From Aestuariibaculum sp. M13 (GTDB lineage: Bacteria > Bacteroidota > Bacteroidia > Flavobacteriales > Flavobacteriaceae), in assembly GCF_024723255.1 (NCBI RefSeq), contig NZ_JANIAC010000005.1, forward strand, positions 62,001 through 126,000: a stretch of DNA of 64,000 nt, in the 5' to 3' direction. The notes under the pieces were generated by a model, which did no database searches, was not told the DNA's origin, and saw only the letters and a program-made list of their open reading frames with translations. Below, in pieces: positions 36,999 to 48,595 of the stretch (positions are counted from its first letter, which is position 1; each line of letters begins with the position of its first letter). The translations under genes were made by a program, and so were the position numbers.

Positions 36999-37193
36999 AG
37001 TAGTTTGTCATTTTTACAAACAATATTTTTAGTTTAGCGGTATCTTATTTAATCATACTAAACGTATATAATAAGAGTTTTATATAATATTGTTAATCAC
37101 GGATTTTTAATTTTGGCATATTATATGTGATTAGACAAAAGAGAAGCGTATCTAAAAAGGTACTTATCCTAAAAAAAAATAAAAATAGATTAC

Positions 37194-39116
37194 ATGTTTA
37201 AACATCTTTCCGTTTTAGGTTTTGCGGTTTTATTTGGTATAAATACGGCAAACGCACAAAATTTTAGTACACACCAGGTTAAAAAGGGAGAAACAGTAGA
37301 GGCGCTTGCTAAGCAGTATTATGTAACGCCGTCACAGATTTATGCGCTTAATCCTGATGCTAAAAAGGAATTAAAACCTAATACGATATTAATTATACCA
37401 ATTTCTAAAGCCAATAAACCAGAGGTTGAGGAAACTAAAGAGTTGGTAGGGTTTAAACCGCACCGTGTTGGTAAAAAAGAGACTTTGTATAGCTTGGCTA
37501 AAGAATATGAAGTATCTGAAGAAGATATAAAAAAGCACAACAAGTTTTTATATGCTGAGCCTTTACGAAAAGGAGATAAACTTCAAATACCGGTATATAA
37601 AGTAACACGAAAAACAAAAGAAAGTGATGCTGTAACAACGTATATCGTTCAACCAAAAGAAGGAAAATGGCGAGTAGCATATAAATTTGGCATCACTTTA
37701 AAAGAATTTGAAGAGTTGAACCCTAATTTAGGCGATTCGCTTCAGGTAGGTCAGCAGGTTTATGTACCGAATATTGAAAATAAGGACCAGAAATCGGTAG
37801 ATGAACAATACAGTTATTATAAGGTTTTACCTAAGGAAGGCTTTTACCGATTAAATATAAAGTTAGGATTAGACCAGGAAGCTTTAGAAACTTTAAATCC
37901 GGAACTAAAAGAAACCGGACTTAAAGAAGGTATGATTTTAAAAGTACCTTATTCGGCTACGGTAAATGGAGCATCTGCTAACGAGGTAAAACCAGTGGCT
38001 TTAAATAATAAAATATCAGATTTTAGTACTAAGCATATTGCAGTAATGTTGCCGTTTCGTTTAAATCGTGTCGATTACGATTCTGTGGCAGATACCAAGC
38101 GTAGTATTAAAAAAGATCCGTATTTAAACGCTTCATTGGATTTTCATTCTGGGGTATTGATGGCGGTTGATTCTTTAAAAAAACTTGGAGTTTCTTTAAA
38201 AGTTGATGTTTACGATACCAAACATGAAGTAAGTGAGGTGGCAAGAATTATTAATAATAATGATTTTGAATCTGTTGATGCTGTTATCGGACCGTTAACC
38301 TCAAATACATTCGAAAAAGCAGCGATAGAATTAAAACAATATAATACACCAATTGTATCGCCAATTGGAACAGATTTAAGATTGTATGATAATGTGTTTC
38401 AGTCAAGACCTTCAGATAAATTATTGAAATCGAAAATCATTAATTATGTTAAGTCAGACTCAGCTGATAAAAATATTGTAGTGATTTCTGATACTAAAAA
38501 TTCGGCGATAGCTAATGAGTTGAAAAGTGAATTTACTTATGCGCGATTAGTGTTTTCGAGAAAAGATAAAGAAGGCAAAGATGCCAATTACATCATGGTT
38601 GGTGATGTGCAAAGTGTATTGAAACCAGGAAAAAACTATGTGTTTTTAGAAACGCAAAGTGAAGGTTTAGCATCTAATGCAACCAGTATTTTAGCTTCTC
38701 TTAATCAAGCTAAGAATGGAAATTCAGGCATTGAAATTATTTTAGTAACAACGAATTTCAATGAAGCTTTTGAAGGAGACGAGGTGTCTAACGACCAATT
38801 ATCCAGATTACATTTTCATTATGCAACAACAGCAAAAAGTTATAGTGAAAGCGACAATAATTCTTTTGTAAAAGCGTATGAAAAGAAGTATGGCTTAACA
38901 CCTAATAAACGTGCTGTAAAAGGTTTCGATTTAACTATGGATGTGGTATTACGATTAGTAACTTCAGAAAATTTATATACTTCGGTAAACCAGTCGCCAC
39001 TTACAGAATATGTTGAAAACAAGTTTGCTTATAATAAAGAACTTGTTGGCGGATATTACAATAATGCGGTTTATGTGGTTAAGTACGATAATTTAAATAT
39101 TGTAGTTGTAGAGTAG
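37194..39116 (+). CDS. Four-LysM protein with periplasmic-binding-protein-like domain
   Basis: A 640-residue exported protein: signal peptide (1-21), then four LysM-like repeats at about 27-69 ('HQVKKGETVEALAKQYYV'), 89-133 ('HRVGKKETLYSLAKEYEV'), 150-191 and 208-251. Repeats 3 and 4 are degenerate ('VQPKEGKWRVAYKFGI', 'VLPKEGFYRLNIKLGL'). From about residue 278 the protein looks like a type I periplasmic binding/ANF-receptor domain ('KHIAVMLPFRLNR', 'DAVIGPLTSNTFEKAAIELKQYNTPIVSPIGT' in parts). LysM binds peptidoglycan, so this is a wall-anchored sensor or LpoA-like factor in the periplasm; role unknown. No lipobox. DUF3820 gene follows 17 bp downstream. Confidence 0.85.
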   Translation: MFKHLSVLGFAVLFGINTANAQNFSTHQVKKGETVEALAKQYYVTPSQIYALNPDAKKELKPNTILIIPISKANKPEVEETKELVGFKPHRVGKKETLYSLAKEYEVSEEDIKKHNKFLYAEPLRKGDKLQIPVYKVTRKTKESDAVTTYIVQPKEGKWRVAYKFGITLKEFEELNPNLGDSLQVGQQVYVPNIENKDQKSVDEQYSYYKVLPKEGFYRLNIKLGLDQEALETLNPELKETGLKEGMILKVPYSATVNGASANEVKPVALNNKISDFSTKHIAVMLPFRLNRVDYDSVADTKRSIKKDPYLNASLDFHSGVLMAVDSLKKLGVSLKVDVYDTKHEVSEVARIINNNDFESVDAVIGPLTSNTFEKAAIELKQYNTPIVSPIGTDLRLYDNVFQSRPSDKLLKSKIINYVKSDSADKNIVVISDTKNSAIANELKSEFTYARLVFSRKDKEGKDANYIMVGDVQSVLKPGKNYVFLETQSEGLASNATSILASLNQAKNGNSGIEIILVTTNFNEAFEGDEVSNDQLSRLHFHYATTAKSYSESDNNSFVKAYEKKYGLTPNKRAVKGFDLTMDVVLRLVTSENLYTSVNQSPLTEYVENKFAYNKELVGGYYNNAVYVVKYDNLNIVVVE

Positions 39117-39133
39117 TCTATAAAACGAGATTT

Positions 39134-39364
39134 ATGCTTACAGATAACAAGTTTTTAATAGACCTGGCACATACCAAAATGCCTTACGGTAAGTATAAAG
39201 ATCGCTACTTAATAGATTTACCTGAGCATTATATTGTTTGGTATCATCAAAAAGGCTTTCCTAAAGGGAAACTTGGTGATATGCTCACTCAGGTATATGA
39301 ATTAAAATTAAACGGATTAGAAGAATTAATCCGAAACATTAGAAAGCAGTACCCTAAACCGTAA
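39134..39364 (+). CDS. DUF3820 family protein
   Basis: A 76-residue soluble protein with the DUF3820 pattern 'MPYGKYKDRYLIDLPEHYIVWYHQKGFPKGKLGDMLTQVYELK' (read in blocks). The 'MPFGKYKG...DLPxxYLxW' core is also found at the end of some exonuclease-related proteins; the function of the stand-alone form is unknown. It lies 17 bp after the LysM gene, likely in the same transcript, and its last 11 bp overlap the convergent membrane-protein gene. Confidence 0.85.
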   Translation: MLTDNKFLIDLAHTKMPYGKYKDRYLIDLPEHYIVWYHQKGFPKGKLGDMLTQVYELKLNGLEELIRNIRKQYPKP

Positions 39365-39749
39365 CATTAGAGTACTGCTGACTCCACTTTAACAAAAATT
39401 GCTTGAAGCGTTCGCTTCTTGCTTTGTAGGTCAAGGCCCATACAATAGACCATACCGAACATGCTATAAAAACACCTAAACCAAGTTTTAAATCATAAAG
39501 CGAAAGAGCAATGCTTATTATAACGCCTATTATTAGGTTAAGTATAAAAGCATGTTTAAGCTCTAGTTTAATAAATCCGGTTAGGCAATTCCAGGCATTT
39601 AATTTATTAGTGATATTAACGGTTTCCTGATGTGAAAAGTCTAAAGTAATAGATTGTGATAAGGGTATAGTAACCGTTAATTCATTTGTATTTCGAGTAA
39701 AGGTATAACCAAACTTTTTTAAAAAGGTTTCAGTATTTTCAATGGTCAT
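39354..39749 (-). CDS. Unknown small membrane protein
   Basis: A 131-residue protein with an N-terminal soluble part of about 60 residues, two adjacent membrane helices (about 66-84 and 89-107) and a basic C-terminus ('KARSERFKQFLLKWSQQY'). I do not recognise a family. The 3' end overlaps the DUF3820 gene by 11 bp on the opposite strand, so the two are transcribed towards each other. Confidence 0.65.
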   Translation of the reverse strand: MTIENTETFLKKFGYTFTRNTNELTVTIPLSQSITLDFSHQETVNITNKLNAWNCLTGFIKLELKHAFILNLIIGVIISIALSLYDLKLGLGVFIACSVWSIVWALTYKARSERFKQFLLKWSQQYSNVTV

Positions 39750-41704
<1,955 letters not shown>

Positions 41705-41726
41705 TATTGGTTAGCTTATTGCTATA

Positions 41727-41760
41727 GAATGTTGGTTGAAAGACCAACATTCTTAATATT
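41727..41760 (+). terminator. Hairpin after pyrG
   Basis: GAATGTTGGT (41727-41736) pairs perfectly with ACCAACATTC (41743-41752) around a 6-base loop, followed by TTAATATT, a weak T-tract. It may attenuate rather than end transcription into yidC, which starts 31 bp after the stem. Confidence 0.5.
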
Positions 41761-41782
41761 AGACTAGATACAATCAGAATTC

Positions 41783-43678
41783 ATGGAAGAAAAAAAATTA
41801 GATCTTAATTCGGTAATAGGTTTTATACTTATTTTCGGAATTTTAATGTTCATGCTTTGGAAAAACCAGCCAACGCCTGAAGAACTTGAAGCACAGGAAA
41901 AAGCAAAGCAAGAACAGGTAGCAGCTGAGAAGAAAGCTAAAGAAAAGGAAGCTTCATTTGTTGAAGCGGCCGAAGATTTTTCAGCAACATCAGCTTCAGA
42001 TTCTTTAAAGTTAATCGCATTAAAAAATAAATTAGGTGCTTTTGCTTATTCAGCAGCTAACACTTCTAATGAAGAAACTTTAGTTGAAAGCGATTTATTA
42101 GCTTTAAAATTCAGCAACAAAGGCGGATATCTTTCAGAAGTTAGATTAAAGGAGTTTGTAGATTTCAAAGGAAATCCTATCTATTTAATAAAAGATAACA
42201 ACGCATCTTTTAATATCAATTTCGGAACAACCGATAGCAGAATATTAAACACCAAAGATTTACTTTTTGCTCCGACCATTACTAAAAACGGAGATGTTAC
42301 AGTAGTTTCTATGAAACTAAAAGTTTCAGAATCTAAGTTTTTAGAATACCGTTATGAGTTAAAAGAAGGTGATTATATGATGAATTTCACTATCCGTTCT
42401 CAAGGATTAAGTGAAATTATTAACAGTTCGCAAGACATTAACCTAGACTGGAACTTAAAAACCTACCGTCATGCTAAAAGTATTTCTTATGAGAATCGTT
42501 ATACAGAGGTGGTTTATGAGTACGAAGAAGGTAAAGACAATTATTTAGGTCAACGTGAATTAAGTGATGATACCGCTGAAGATTTAACATATGTAGCGTT
42601 TAAACAACACTTCTTTACTTCTGTTTTATTGTCAGAGGAACCTATTAAAACAGCAAGTCTGGAGTCTCGTAATTTAGTACAAGACGAAGATATTGATACG
42701 GTTTACACCAAAGCCTTTACAGCTAAAATGCCTTTACAACTTAAAGGTGGCGAGTTAAGTCAGTCGATGGATTGGTATTACGGACCAACAGATTATAAAA
42801 TATTAAACAAATACGACAGAAATTTAGATGAAATCGTACCGCTTGGATGGGGTATTTTCGGTTGGATTAACCGTTACTTATTTATTCCGTTCTTCGCATT
42901 TTTAAGTGGCTTCTTACCATACGGTATTGCTATTATCGTGATGACGATTTCTATTAAATTATTAATGTCGTTTGTACAATACAAGCAATTCTTGTCTCAG
43001 GCAAAAATGAAAATTTTAAAGCCGGAATTAGATGCCATTCGTGAGAAGTACAAAGACAATAAAATGAAAGCGCAACAAGAAACCTTAGCGTTACAAACTA
43101 AGGCAGGAGCGAGCCCAATGGCAGGATGTTTACCGGCATTAATTCAGTTACCTGTATTCTATGCGTTATTTCAGTTCTTCCCATCGGCTTTCGATTTACG
43201 TCAAAAAAGCTTCCTTTGGGCAGAAGATTTATCGTCTTACGATACTATTGCAGAATTACCATTTAAGATTCCATTCTATGGTGATCACGTAAGTTTATTC
43301 CCGTTATTAGCGTCTATAGCCATTTTCTTCTATATGCGTTTAACAACAGGGCAACAAGTGGCAACACAACCACAGCAGGAAGGCATGCCAGATATGGGTA
43401 AAATGATGAAATACATGATGTATTTCTCTCCAATCATGATGTTATTCTTCTTTAATAATTATGCATCAGGATTAAGTTTGTATTACTTTATTTCTAACTT
43501 AATCAGTATCGGAATTATCTTAGTGATTAAGAATTTTATTCTTGACGAAGATAAAATACATGCAGAGATGCAGGAGAAAAAGAAAAAGCCTAAGAAAGAA
43601 AGTCGTTTTCAGCAAAAAATGAAACAAATGATGGAAGAAGCTGAAAAACAAAAGCAAATGCAACAAAAACGCAAATAA
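41783..43678 (+). CDS. yidC: Membrane protein insertase YidC
   Basis: A 631-residue inner-membrane insertase. The N-terminal anchor ('VIGFILIFGILMFMLW', about 15-30) is followed by a Lys/Glu/Ala-rich linker and a large periplasmic beta domain. The conserved core has the hydrophobic segments 'LFIPFFAFLSGFLPYGIAIIVMTISIKLL', 'LPALIQLPVFYALFQFF', 'LFPLLASIAIFFYM' and 'LYYFISNLISIGIILV', with 'KMKILKPELDAIREKYKDNKMK' as the cytosolic coiled region. The C-terminal tail is basic and Gln/Met-rich, suited to ribosome contact. Full length for a Gram-negative YidC. Confidence 0.96.
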   Translation: MEEKKLDLNSVIGFILIFGILMFMLWKNQPTPEELEAQEKAKQEQVAAEKKAKEKEASFVEAAEDFSATSASDSLKLIALKNKLGAFAYSAANTSNEETLVESDLLALKFSNKGGYLSEVRLKEFVDFKGNPIYLIKDNNASFNINFGTTDSRILNTKDLLFAPTITKNGDVTVVSMKLKVSESKFLEYRYELKEGDYMMNFTIRSQGLSEIINSSQDINLDWNLKTYRHAKSISYENRYTEVVYEYEEGKDNYLGQRELSDDTAEDLTYVAFKQHFFTSVLLSEEPIKTASLESRNLVQDEDIDTVYTKAFTAKMPLQLKGGELSQSMDWYYGPTDYKILNKYDRNLDEIVPLGWGIFGWINRYLFIPFFAFLSGFLPYGIAIIVMTISIKLLMSFVQYKQFLSQAKMKILKPELDAIREKYKDNKMKAQQETLALQTKAGASPMAGCLPALIQLPVFYALFQFFPSAFDLRQKSFLWAEDLSSYDTIAELPFKIPFYGDHVSLFPLLASIAIFFYMRLTTGQQVATQPQQEGMPDMGKMMKYMMYFSPIMMLFFFNNYASGLSLYYFISNLISIGIILVIKNFILDEDKIHAEMQEKKKKPKKESRFQQKMKQMMEEAEKQKQMQQKRK

Positions 43679-43695
43679 TTAGTTTCAATTATATT

Positions 43696-43728
43696 AAAAA
43701 GCTGTCATAATTTTATGGCAGCTTTTTT
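43696..43728 (+). terminator. Intrinsic terminator after yidC
   Basis: AAAAAGCTGTCAT (43696-43708) pairs with ATGGCAGCTTTTT (43715-43727), with one G-T pair and a 6-base loop, ending in six T residues. Confidence 0.85.
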
Positions 43729-43815
43729 GTTTTATAATAGGTATAAAAACAATACTTTCGTTGTTTTGTAGTTATTTCAATAACCCCAAAATCTATTATA
43801 ATAAAAATTACAACT

Positions 43816-44487
43816 ATGAAATTATTACACTTTGGTTTAGGTCTTCTCCTGTCGTCTGTCGTTTCTGCGCAAAGCATAAATCAATTAGATGCTAACGGTA
43901 AACGCGATGGTATCTGGAAGAAAAATTTTGATGGAACCGATATTTTGCGTTACGAAGGTGAGTTTACCCACGGAAAGGAAACAGGGCTTTTTAAATTTTA
44001 TAAAAATATTAGAAATAAAGCTGTTTTAACCGCTACCAAACAATTCAACCCACAGAATAATATAGCCGAAGTTATTTTTTATGCCTCTACAGGTAAAGTG
44101 ATTAGTGAAGGCAAAATGGATGGTAAACTGTACATAGGCGAATGGAAATATTATCAAAAAAATAACGATAAGCTTTTAATTCTGGAGCATTACAATACAA
44201 AAGGCGAGTTAGACGGTGAACGTATTGTGTATTATAATAACGGAATTATGGCTGAAAAGCAAATGTATAAAGCTGGTAAACTTGATGGAGAGTCTTTATC
44301 GTATTCAGAAAATAATAAATTAATTAATCGGGCTAATTATCTTAATGGTGAAATGCACGGGGCTTATTTGGTTTATTTTTTAGATGGTACACCGGAAGTA
44401 GAAGGGCAGTTTAAAAACGGACAAAAATCTGGAGTTTGGAAGTATTATGAAAACGGCGCTTTAAAAGAACAGAAAAATTTCGATTAA
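43816..44487 (+). CDS. Secreted MORN-repeat protein
   Basis: A 223-residue exported protein with signal MKLLHFGLGLLLSSVVSAQ. The mature part is a series of MORN_2-type repeats: 'GKRDGIWKKNFDGTDILRYEGEFTHGKETGLFKFY' (in blocks), 'GELDGERIVYYNNGIMAEKQMYKAGKLDGESLSYSE', 'GEMHGAYLVYFLDGTPEVEGQFKNGQKSGVWKYYENGALKEQ'. Bacterial proteins like this are sometimes called YwqK-type antitoxins, but nothing here supports a toxin-antitoxin role. The repeats form a beta-sheet scaffold; partner and function unknown. Single gene between two terminators. Confidence 0.85.
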   Translation: MKLLHFGLGLLLSSVVSAQSINQLDANGKRDGIWKKNFDGTDILRYEGEFTHGKETGLFKFYKNIRNKAVLTATKQFNPQNNIAEVIFYASTGKVISEGKMDGKLYIGEWKYYQKNNDKLLILEHYNTKGELDGERIVYYNNGIMAEKQMYKAGKLDGESLSYSENNKLINRANYLNGEMHGAYLVYFLDGTPEVEGQFKNGQKSGVWKYYENGALKEQKNFD

Positions 44488-44491
44488 AATT

Positions 44492-44525
44492 AAAAACCTC
44501 CTTAGTTAGCTAAGGAGGTTTTTTT
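44492..44525. terminator. Bidirectional terminator between the MORN and fasciclin genes
   Basis: AAAAACCTCCTTAG (44492-44505) pairs perfectly with CTAAGGAGGTTTTT (44510-44523) around TTAG, followed by further T residues. The two genes converge. Confidence 0.92.
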
Positions 44526-44565
44526 AGATAATACTAAGATTATCATCATCTATCAATCAATTTGC

Positions 44566-45540
44566 TTAGTTTAAAGCGGGTAAAATTACTTTATCAATAA
44601 CATGAACAACACCGTTTGTAGCTTGAATATCAACTAGACTAGTTACAATATTACTAACACGACCGTTAGCATCGGTTAATGTAAAAGCTGAAGCATCGGC
44701 TGTAATATCGCCTCCAAGTGTTGAAACAGCTCCACTAGCCAATTGCGACGATTGTACATTTGCATTTACAATATGGTGCAGTAATACAGCGTCTACTGTA
44801 CTGGTTGAAATATCAGTTAAAGCGGTTGCATTTAATTCTGTTAATAAGGATACAAAGGCATCGTTGGTAGGCGCAAAAACGGTAAATGGTCCGGCAGTTG
44901 CATCTGAAACCGTATCAATGTAAGGAACCGTTGGGTCTCCTGTATCGGCGTAAGCCAAAACATCAACAAGAGTCGATAATGCCGTATTAGAAGTTGCAAA
45001 CGTAGCTATGGTTGGTAAATCAATAACAGCATCTACAACGTGTATAATTCCATTAGATGCTTCAATATCTGGAATAGTAACCGATGAGCTTCCGTTAAAC
45101 ATCACTCCTGAAGTTCCGTTGTAATATAGACTCAATTTTGTACTGTTTGGACCGTCGGCCAAAGTATTGGTGTAGCCCATATTTCCAATTAGGTCAGATG
45201 ACATAATATTAGAACCGCCAATAACGTGATTTAGTAAAATTTGTGTCAGAGCGGCTGTAGGTACTGTATCTAAAGAAGCAAAGCCTTTGGCTGATAAAAA
45301 CGCAGAGAATGCGGTGTTGGTAGGAGCCAGAACTGTTTTGTCGCCAGCTGCAGAGAGTGCATCTACTAAATCGGCTTTTACAACAGCTTCTACCAGAAGA
45401 CTTAATTCTGGAGAGGCTTGAGCAATTTCAACAATGTTTAATGGCTCTTGTATTTTGTCATCATCGTCATCACTACACGATGAAAAGACAACCACAGTCA
45501 TTAATAACATAAGTACTTTTAAGAATTTTAAATTTTTCAT
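44566..45540 (-). CDS. Lipoprotein with two fasciclin (FAS1) domains
   Basis: A 324-residue lipoprotein with signal ending 'VVVFSSC' (Cys22), directly followed by SDDDDDK. Such an acidic stretch after Cys resembles the Bacteroidota surface lipoprotein export signal, so a cell-surface position is likely. FAS1 domain 1 spans about 35-175 ('TVLAPTNTAFSAFL', 'ILLNHVIGGSNI', 'NGIIHVVDAVIDLP'). FAS1 domain 2 spans about 180-324 ('TVFAPTNDAFVSLL', 'VLLHHIVNANVQ', 'NGVVHVIDKVILPALN'). FAS1 domains mediate adhesion and matrix contacts. Single gene. Confidence 0.93.
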   Translation of the reverse strand: MKNLKFLKVLMLLMTVVVFSSCSDDDDDKIQEPLNIVEIAQASPELSLLVEAVVKADLVDALSAAGDKTVLAPTNTAFSAFLSAKGFASLDTVPTAALTQILLNHVIGGSNIMSSDLIGNMGYTNTLADGPNSTKLSLYYNGTSGVMFNGSSSVTIPDIEASNGIIHVVDAVIDLPTIATFATSNTALSTLVDVLAYADTGDPTVPYIDTVSDATAGPFTVFAPTNDAFVSLLTELNATALTDISTSTVDAVLLHHIVNANVQSSQLASGAVSTLGGDITADASAFTLTDANGRVSNIVTSLVDIQATNGVVHVIDKVILPALN

Positions 45541-45695
45541 TTTCGTCAGGATTTTAATTTGTTTAACAAATATAATAAAAGATTAAACAAAAAATATTAA
45601 TCTAGTTTAACTTTTTTTTAAAAATATTAAACAAAATTATATTTTCTATTCAGACTTATGTCTTTTTATGTGTCCGTAAAATTGATAATAATACG

Positions 45696-45703
45696 TATCT
45701 TTG
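45696..45703 (+). promoter_or_regulatory. Possible -7 element for mnmA
   Basis: TATCTTTG matches TAnnTTTG, 73 bp before the mnmA ATG. No TTG lies at 19-base spacing, although TTG occurs closer (45682-45684). Confidence 0.35.
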
Positions 45704-45776
45704 TGCCCTCATTTCTAGAAAATGAAATCGTACTATACGTACTAAGTGTAATTTATAAAAAGAAATTTTAGGATTG

Positions 45777-46964
45777 ATGAAACGAGTTATCATAGGACTT
45801 TCAGGTGGTGTGGATTCAAGTGTTGCTGCGTATTTGTTACAGGAACAGGGCTATGAAGTTATTGGCTTGTTTATGAAGAACTGGCACGACGATTCTGTAA
45901 CGATTTCAAATGAATGTCCTTGGTTAGACGATAGTAACGACGCCATGTTGGTGGCAGAGAAATTAGGTATTCCTTTTCAAACGGTCGATTTAAGCGAGCA
46001 GTACAAAGAACGTATTGTCGATTATATGTTTCAGGAGTATGAAAAAGGCCGTACGCCAAATCCGGATGTCTTGTGTAACCGTGAAATTAAATTCGATGTC
46101 TTTATGGATATCGCTTTGGGGCTTGGTGCAGATTATGTGGCAACAGGACATTATTGTAGAAAGGGAACTATTGAAAAGGACGGGAAGGAAGTTTATCAGC
46201 TTCTAGCTGGGGTAGACAATAATAAAGATCAGTCGTATTTCTTATGTCAGTTATCTCAGGAGCAATTGGCTAAGTCGCTATTTCCGATTGGAGAATTAAC
46301 TAAACCTCAGGTAAGAGAAATTGCTACAAAATTAAATTTGGTAACCGCCGAAAAGAAAGATTCTCAAGGATTATGTTTTATAGGTAAGGTGAAGCTGCCA
46401 GATTTTCTTCAGCAACAATTAAAACCTAAAGAAGGAATTATTGTTGAAGTGCCAAAAGAGCAAACTATTTTTAATGGAGAAGCACCAGAGTTCCAATCGG
46501 AGGAAGAAAAGCTTGAATACTTGTCTCGTAAAATAGATTATAAAATAGACTACGGAAAAGTAGTTGGAAAGCATCAAGGGGCTCATTATTTCACTAAAGG
46601 TCAGCGTAAAGGTTTAGGCGTTGGTGGTACAGTAGAACCTTTGTTTGTGATAGATACCGATGTACAAGAGAATGTAATCTATACTGGTCAGGGAAAGGAA
46701 CATCCAGGATTACTTAAAAAAGCCTTATTTATTACAAATGAAGAACTTCACTGGATTCGAACAGATTTAGCTTTAGAAACCGATGAAACCATGGAAGTCA
46801 TGGCACGAATTCGTTACAGACAGCCTCTCCAAAAAGCTATTTTGCATAAAGTAAATAGTGGCTTGTATGTCGAGTTTGAAGAGTTTCAGTCGGCAATAAC
46901 AGAAGGTCAATTTGCTGCTTGGTATTTAAATGATGAGTTAGTAGGTTCTGGGGTAATTTCGTAA
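45777..46964 (+). CDS. mnmA: tRNA 2-thiouridine(34) synthase
   Basis: A 395-residue enzyme that thiolates U34 of tRNA for Lys, Glu and Gln. The PP-loop '[15 protein letters not shown]' (7-21), catalytic Cys100 ('[15 protein letters not shown]') and Cys200 ('[11 protein letters not shown]') are conserved, as is 'ATGHYCR'. The C-terminal beta domain ends 'LVGSGVIS'. The ATG at 45777 is chosen over the in-frame TTG just before it. The length is slightly greater than E. coli MnmA because of an insert at about 210-260 ('[20 protein letters not shown]'). It is 26 bp upstream of the subtilase gene. Confidence 0.95.
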   Translation: MKRVIIGLSGGVDSSVAAYLLQEQGYEVIGLFMKNWHDDSVTISNECPWLDDSNDAMLVAEKLGIPFQTVDLSEQYKERIVDYMFQEYEKGRTPNPDVLCNREIKFDVFMDIALGLGADYVATGHYCRKGTIEKDGKEVYQLLAGVDNNKDQSYFLCQLSQEQLAKSLFPIGELTKPQVREIATKLNLVTAEKKDSQGLCFIGKVKLPDFLQQQLKPKEGIIVEVPKEQTIFNGEAPEFQSEEEKLEYLSRKIDYKIDYGKVVGKHQGAHYFTKGQRKGLGVGGTVEPLFVIDTDVQENVIYTGQGKEHPGLLKKALFITNEELHWIRTDLALETDETMEVMARIRYRQPLQKAILHKVNSGLYVEFEEFQSAITEGQFAAWYLNDELVGSGVIS

Positions 46965-46990
46965 ATTGCAGTAACTAAATTACTGCTACA

Positions 46991-48595
46991 ATGAAAAACT
47001 ACCTACTATTCTTCTTGCTGTTCGTCTATTCATTTCCTTTATTAGCACAGCAGGATGCATGGGTTTACTTGACTGATAAAGCTAATGTTCAGGCTAGTTT
47101 AGACAATCCAATTTCTATTCTTACTCAAAAAGCAATCGATAGAAAAAACAAACATGGAGTAGCTATTGATGAACGCGACGTGCCGGTAAATGAAACCTAT
47201 ATTAGCAATCTTAAAACAGCCACAGGAATTACGGTCATGGCCAAATCTAAGTGGTTTAATGCTGTTCATGTTCGTGGAACTCAAACCGATATTTCGAATT
47301 TAAAATCTAATTATGCTTTTGTTGATTATATCGATTTTGCCGATAAAAGTTTAAATGCTTCCAAACAGGCAAAACAAAAAACGGCGAGTAAGTTAGAGTC
47401 GGTTAATACCACTTTTGTTTATGGAAATTCTGCCAACCAGGTCAATATGATTAATACCGACGATTTGCATTTGGCAGATTATACCGGAACAGGAATGACC
47501 ATAGCCGTTATGGATGCCGGATTTCCAGGTGTAAATTCGATTGGCGGTTTTCAGCGATTAAGAAATGCGAATGGTATTTTGGGAACTTACGATTTTGTAA
47601 ATCGTAGTGATGATGTGTATAATTCTACAGAAAACCATGGTACATTAGTATTAAGTACTATGGCTGGCTTCATAGAAAATAGCTATGTAGGTACGGCGCC
47701 CGATGCGTCTTATTATTTGTTTATTACTGAAGATGGACCTAATGAAAATCCTGTTGAAGAAAGTTACTGGGTTGAAGCTGCAGAGCGCGCCGATAGTTTG
47801 GGGGTCGATGTCATTAACACCTCATTAGGTTATGGCGCCTTTTATGATAATGCAAATTACAATTATGCCACAACAGATTACGACGGACAAACAATCTACA
47901 TTACTAAAGGTGCTAATATTGCTTTTGAAAAGGGAATGCTGTTAGTGAATTCGGCAGGAAATGAAGGTTTTGCAGGATTGAATGCACCAGCTGATGCCGC
48001 GGGTGTTTTTACAGTAGGGGCGGTAAATAGCGCTGGAACTTATGCTACGTTTAGTTCGGTTGGGAGTTCTATACAACCGACTCAAAAACCCGATGTTGTA
48101 GCCCAAGGGCAGGGTAGTGCTGTCATTACAGAAAATAATGTTCTGGCAAGTGCAAATGGTACCTCCTTTAGTTCGCCCATTTTAGCAGGTGGTTTAACGT
48201 GTTTATGGCAGGCGTTACCCGATAAAACCAATACCGAAATTATGCAGTTGGTTCGCGAATCGGGGTCGAAGTATAACTCTCCAGATTATCAATACGGTTA
48301 TGGAATTCCGGATTTGTATGCCACGTTGAATAAAGTCTTATCGGTTCGTAAAGAAGATATTAATCCTATAAAGGTTTTTCCTAACCCAGTGAGAAATATG
48401 CTTTATCTTCAGTTGCCCACTATGAATTATGATTTTGCCGTGTCGTTTTATGATGTATTAGGTAAGCTGGTATTAGAAATAACGGCATCTTCAAATAAAA
48501 ATCAAATCGATGTCTCTCCATTGTCAAAAGGACTTTATGTTATGAAAGTAAAAGGAGTAGAAAAAAGCATCACACTTAAAATAATCAAACAATAA
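46991..48595 (+). CDS. Subtilisin-like serine peptidase with T9SS sorting domain
   Basis: A 534-residue secreted S8 peptidase. A signal peptide (about 1-20, '...FPLLAQ') and a short N-terminal pro-region precede the catalytic core: Asp175 ('IAVMDAGFPG'), His216 ('ENHGTLV'), Asn324 ('SAGNEG') and Ser392 ('NGTSFSSPILAGG'). The last 75 residues ('VFPNPVRNMLYLQL' through 'LSKGLYVMKVKG' to 'TLKIIKQ') are a type A T9SS C-terminal domain, so the enzyme is expected outside the cell or on its surface. Its stop overlaps the start of the nitronate monooxygenase gene by one base (TAATG). Confidence 0.94.
   Translation: MKNYLLFFLLFVYSFPLLAQQDAWVYLTDKANVQASLDNPISILTQKAIDRKNKHGVAIDERDVPVNETYISNLKTATGITVMAKSKWFNAVHVRGTQTDISNLKSNYAFVDYIDFADKSLNASKQAKQKTASKLESVNTTFVYGNSANQVNMINTDDLHLADYTGTGMTIAVMDAGFPGVNSIGGFQRLRNANGILGTYDFVNRSDDVYNSTENHGTLVLSTMAGFIENSYVGTAPDASYYLFITEDGPNENPVEESYWVEAAERADSLGVDVINTSLGYGAFYDNANYNYATTDYDGQTIYITKGANIAFEKGMLLVNSAGNEGFAGLNAPADAAGVFTVGAVNSAGTYATFSSVGSSIQPTQKPDVVAQGQGSAVITENNVLASANGTSFSSPILAGGLTCLWQALPDKTNTEIMQLVRESGSKYNSPDYQYGYGIPDLYATLNKVLSVRKEDINPIKVFPNPVRNMLYLQLPTMNYDFAVSFYDVLGKLVLEITASSNKNQIDVSPLSKGLYVMKVKGVEKSITLKIIKQ

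Noticed and set aside
43816-44487. Toxin-antitoxin module (YwqK-type antitoxin name for MORN protein)
   Set aside because: The protein has a signal peptide and no toxin gene is adjacent.
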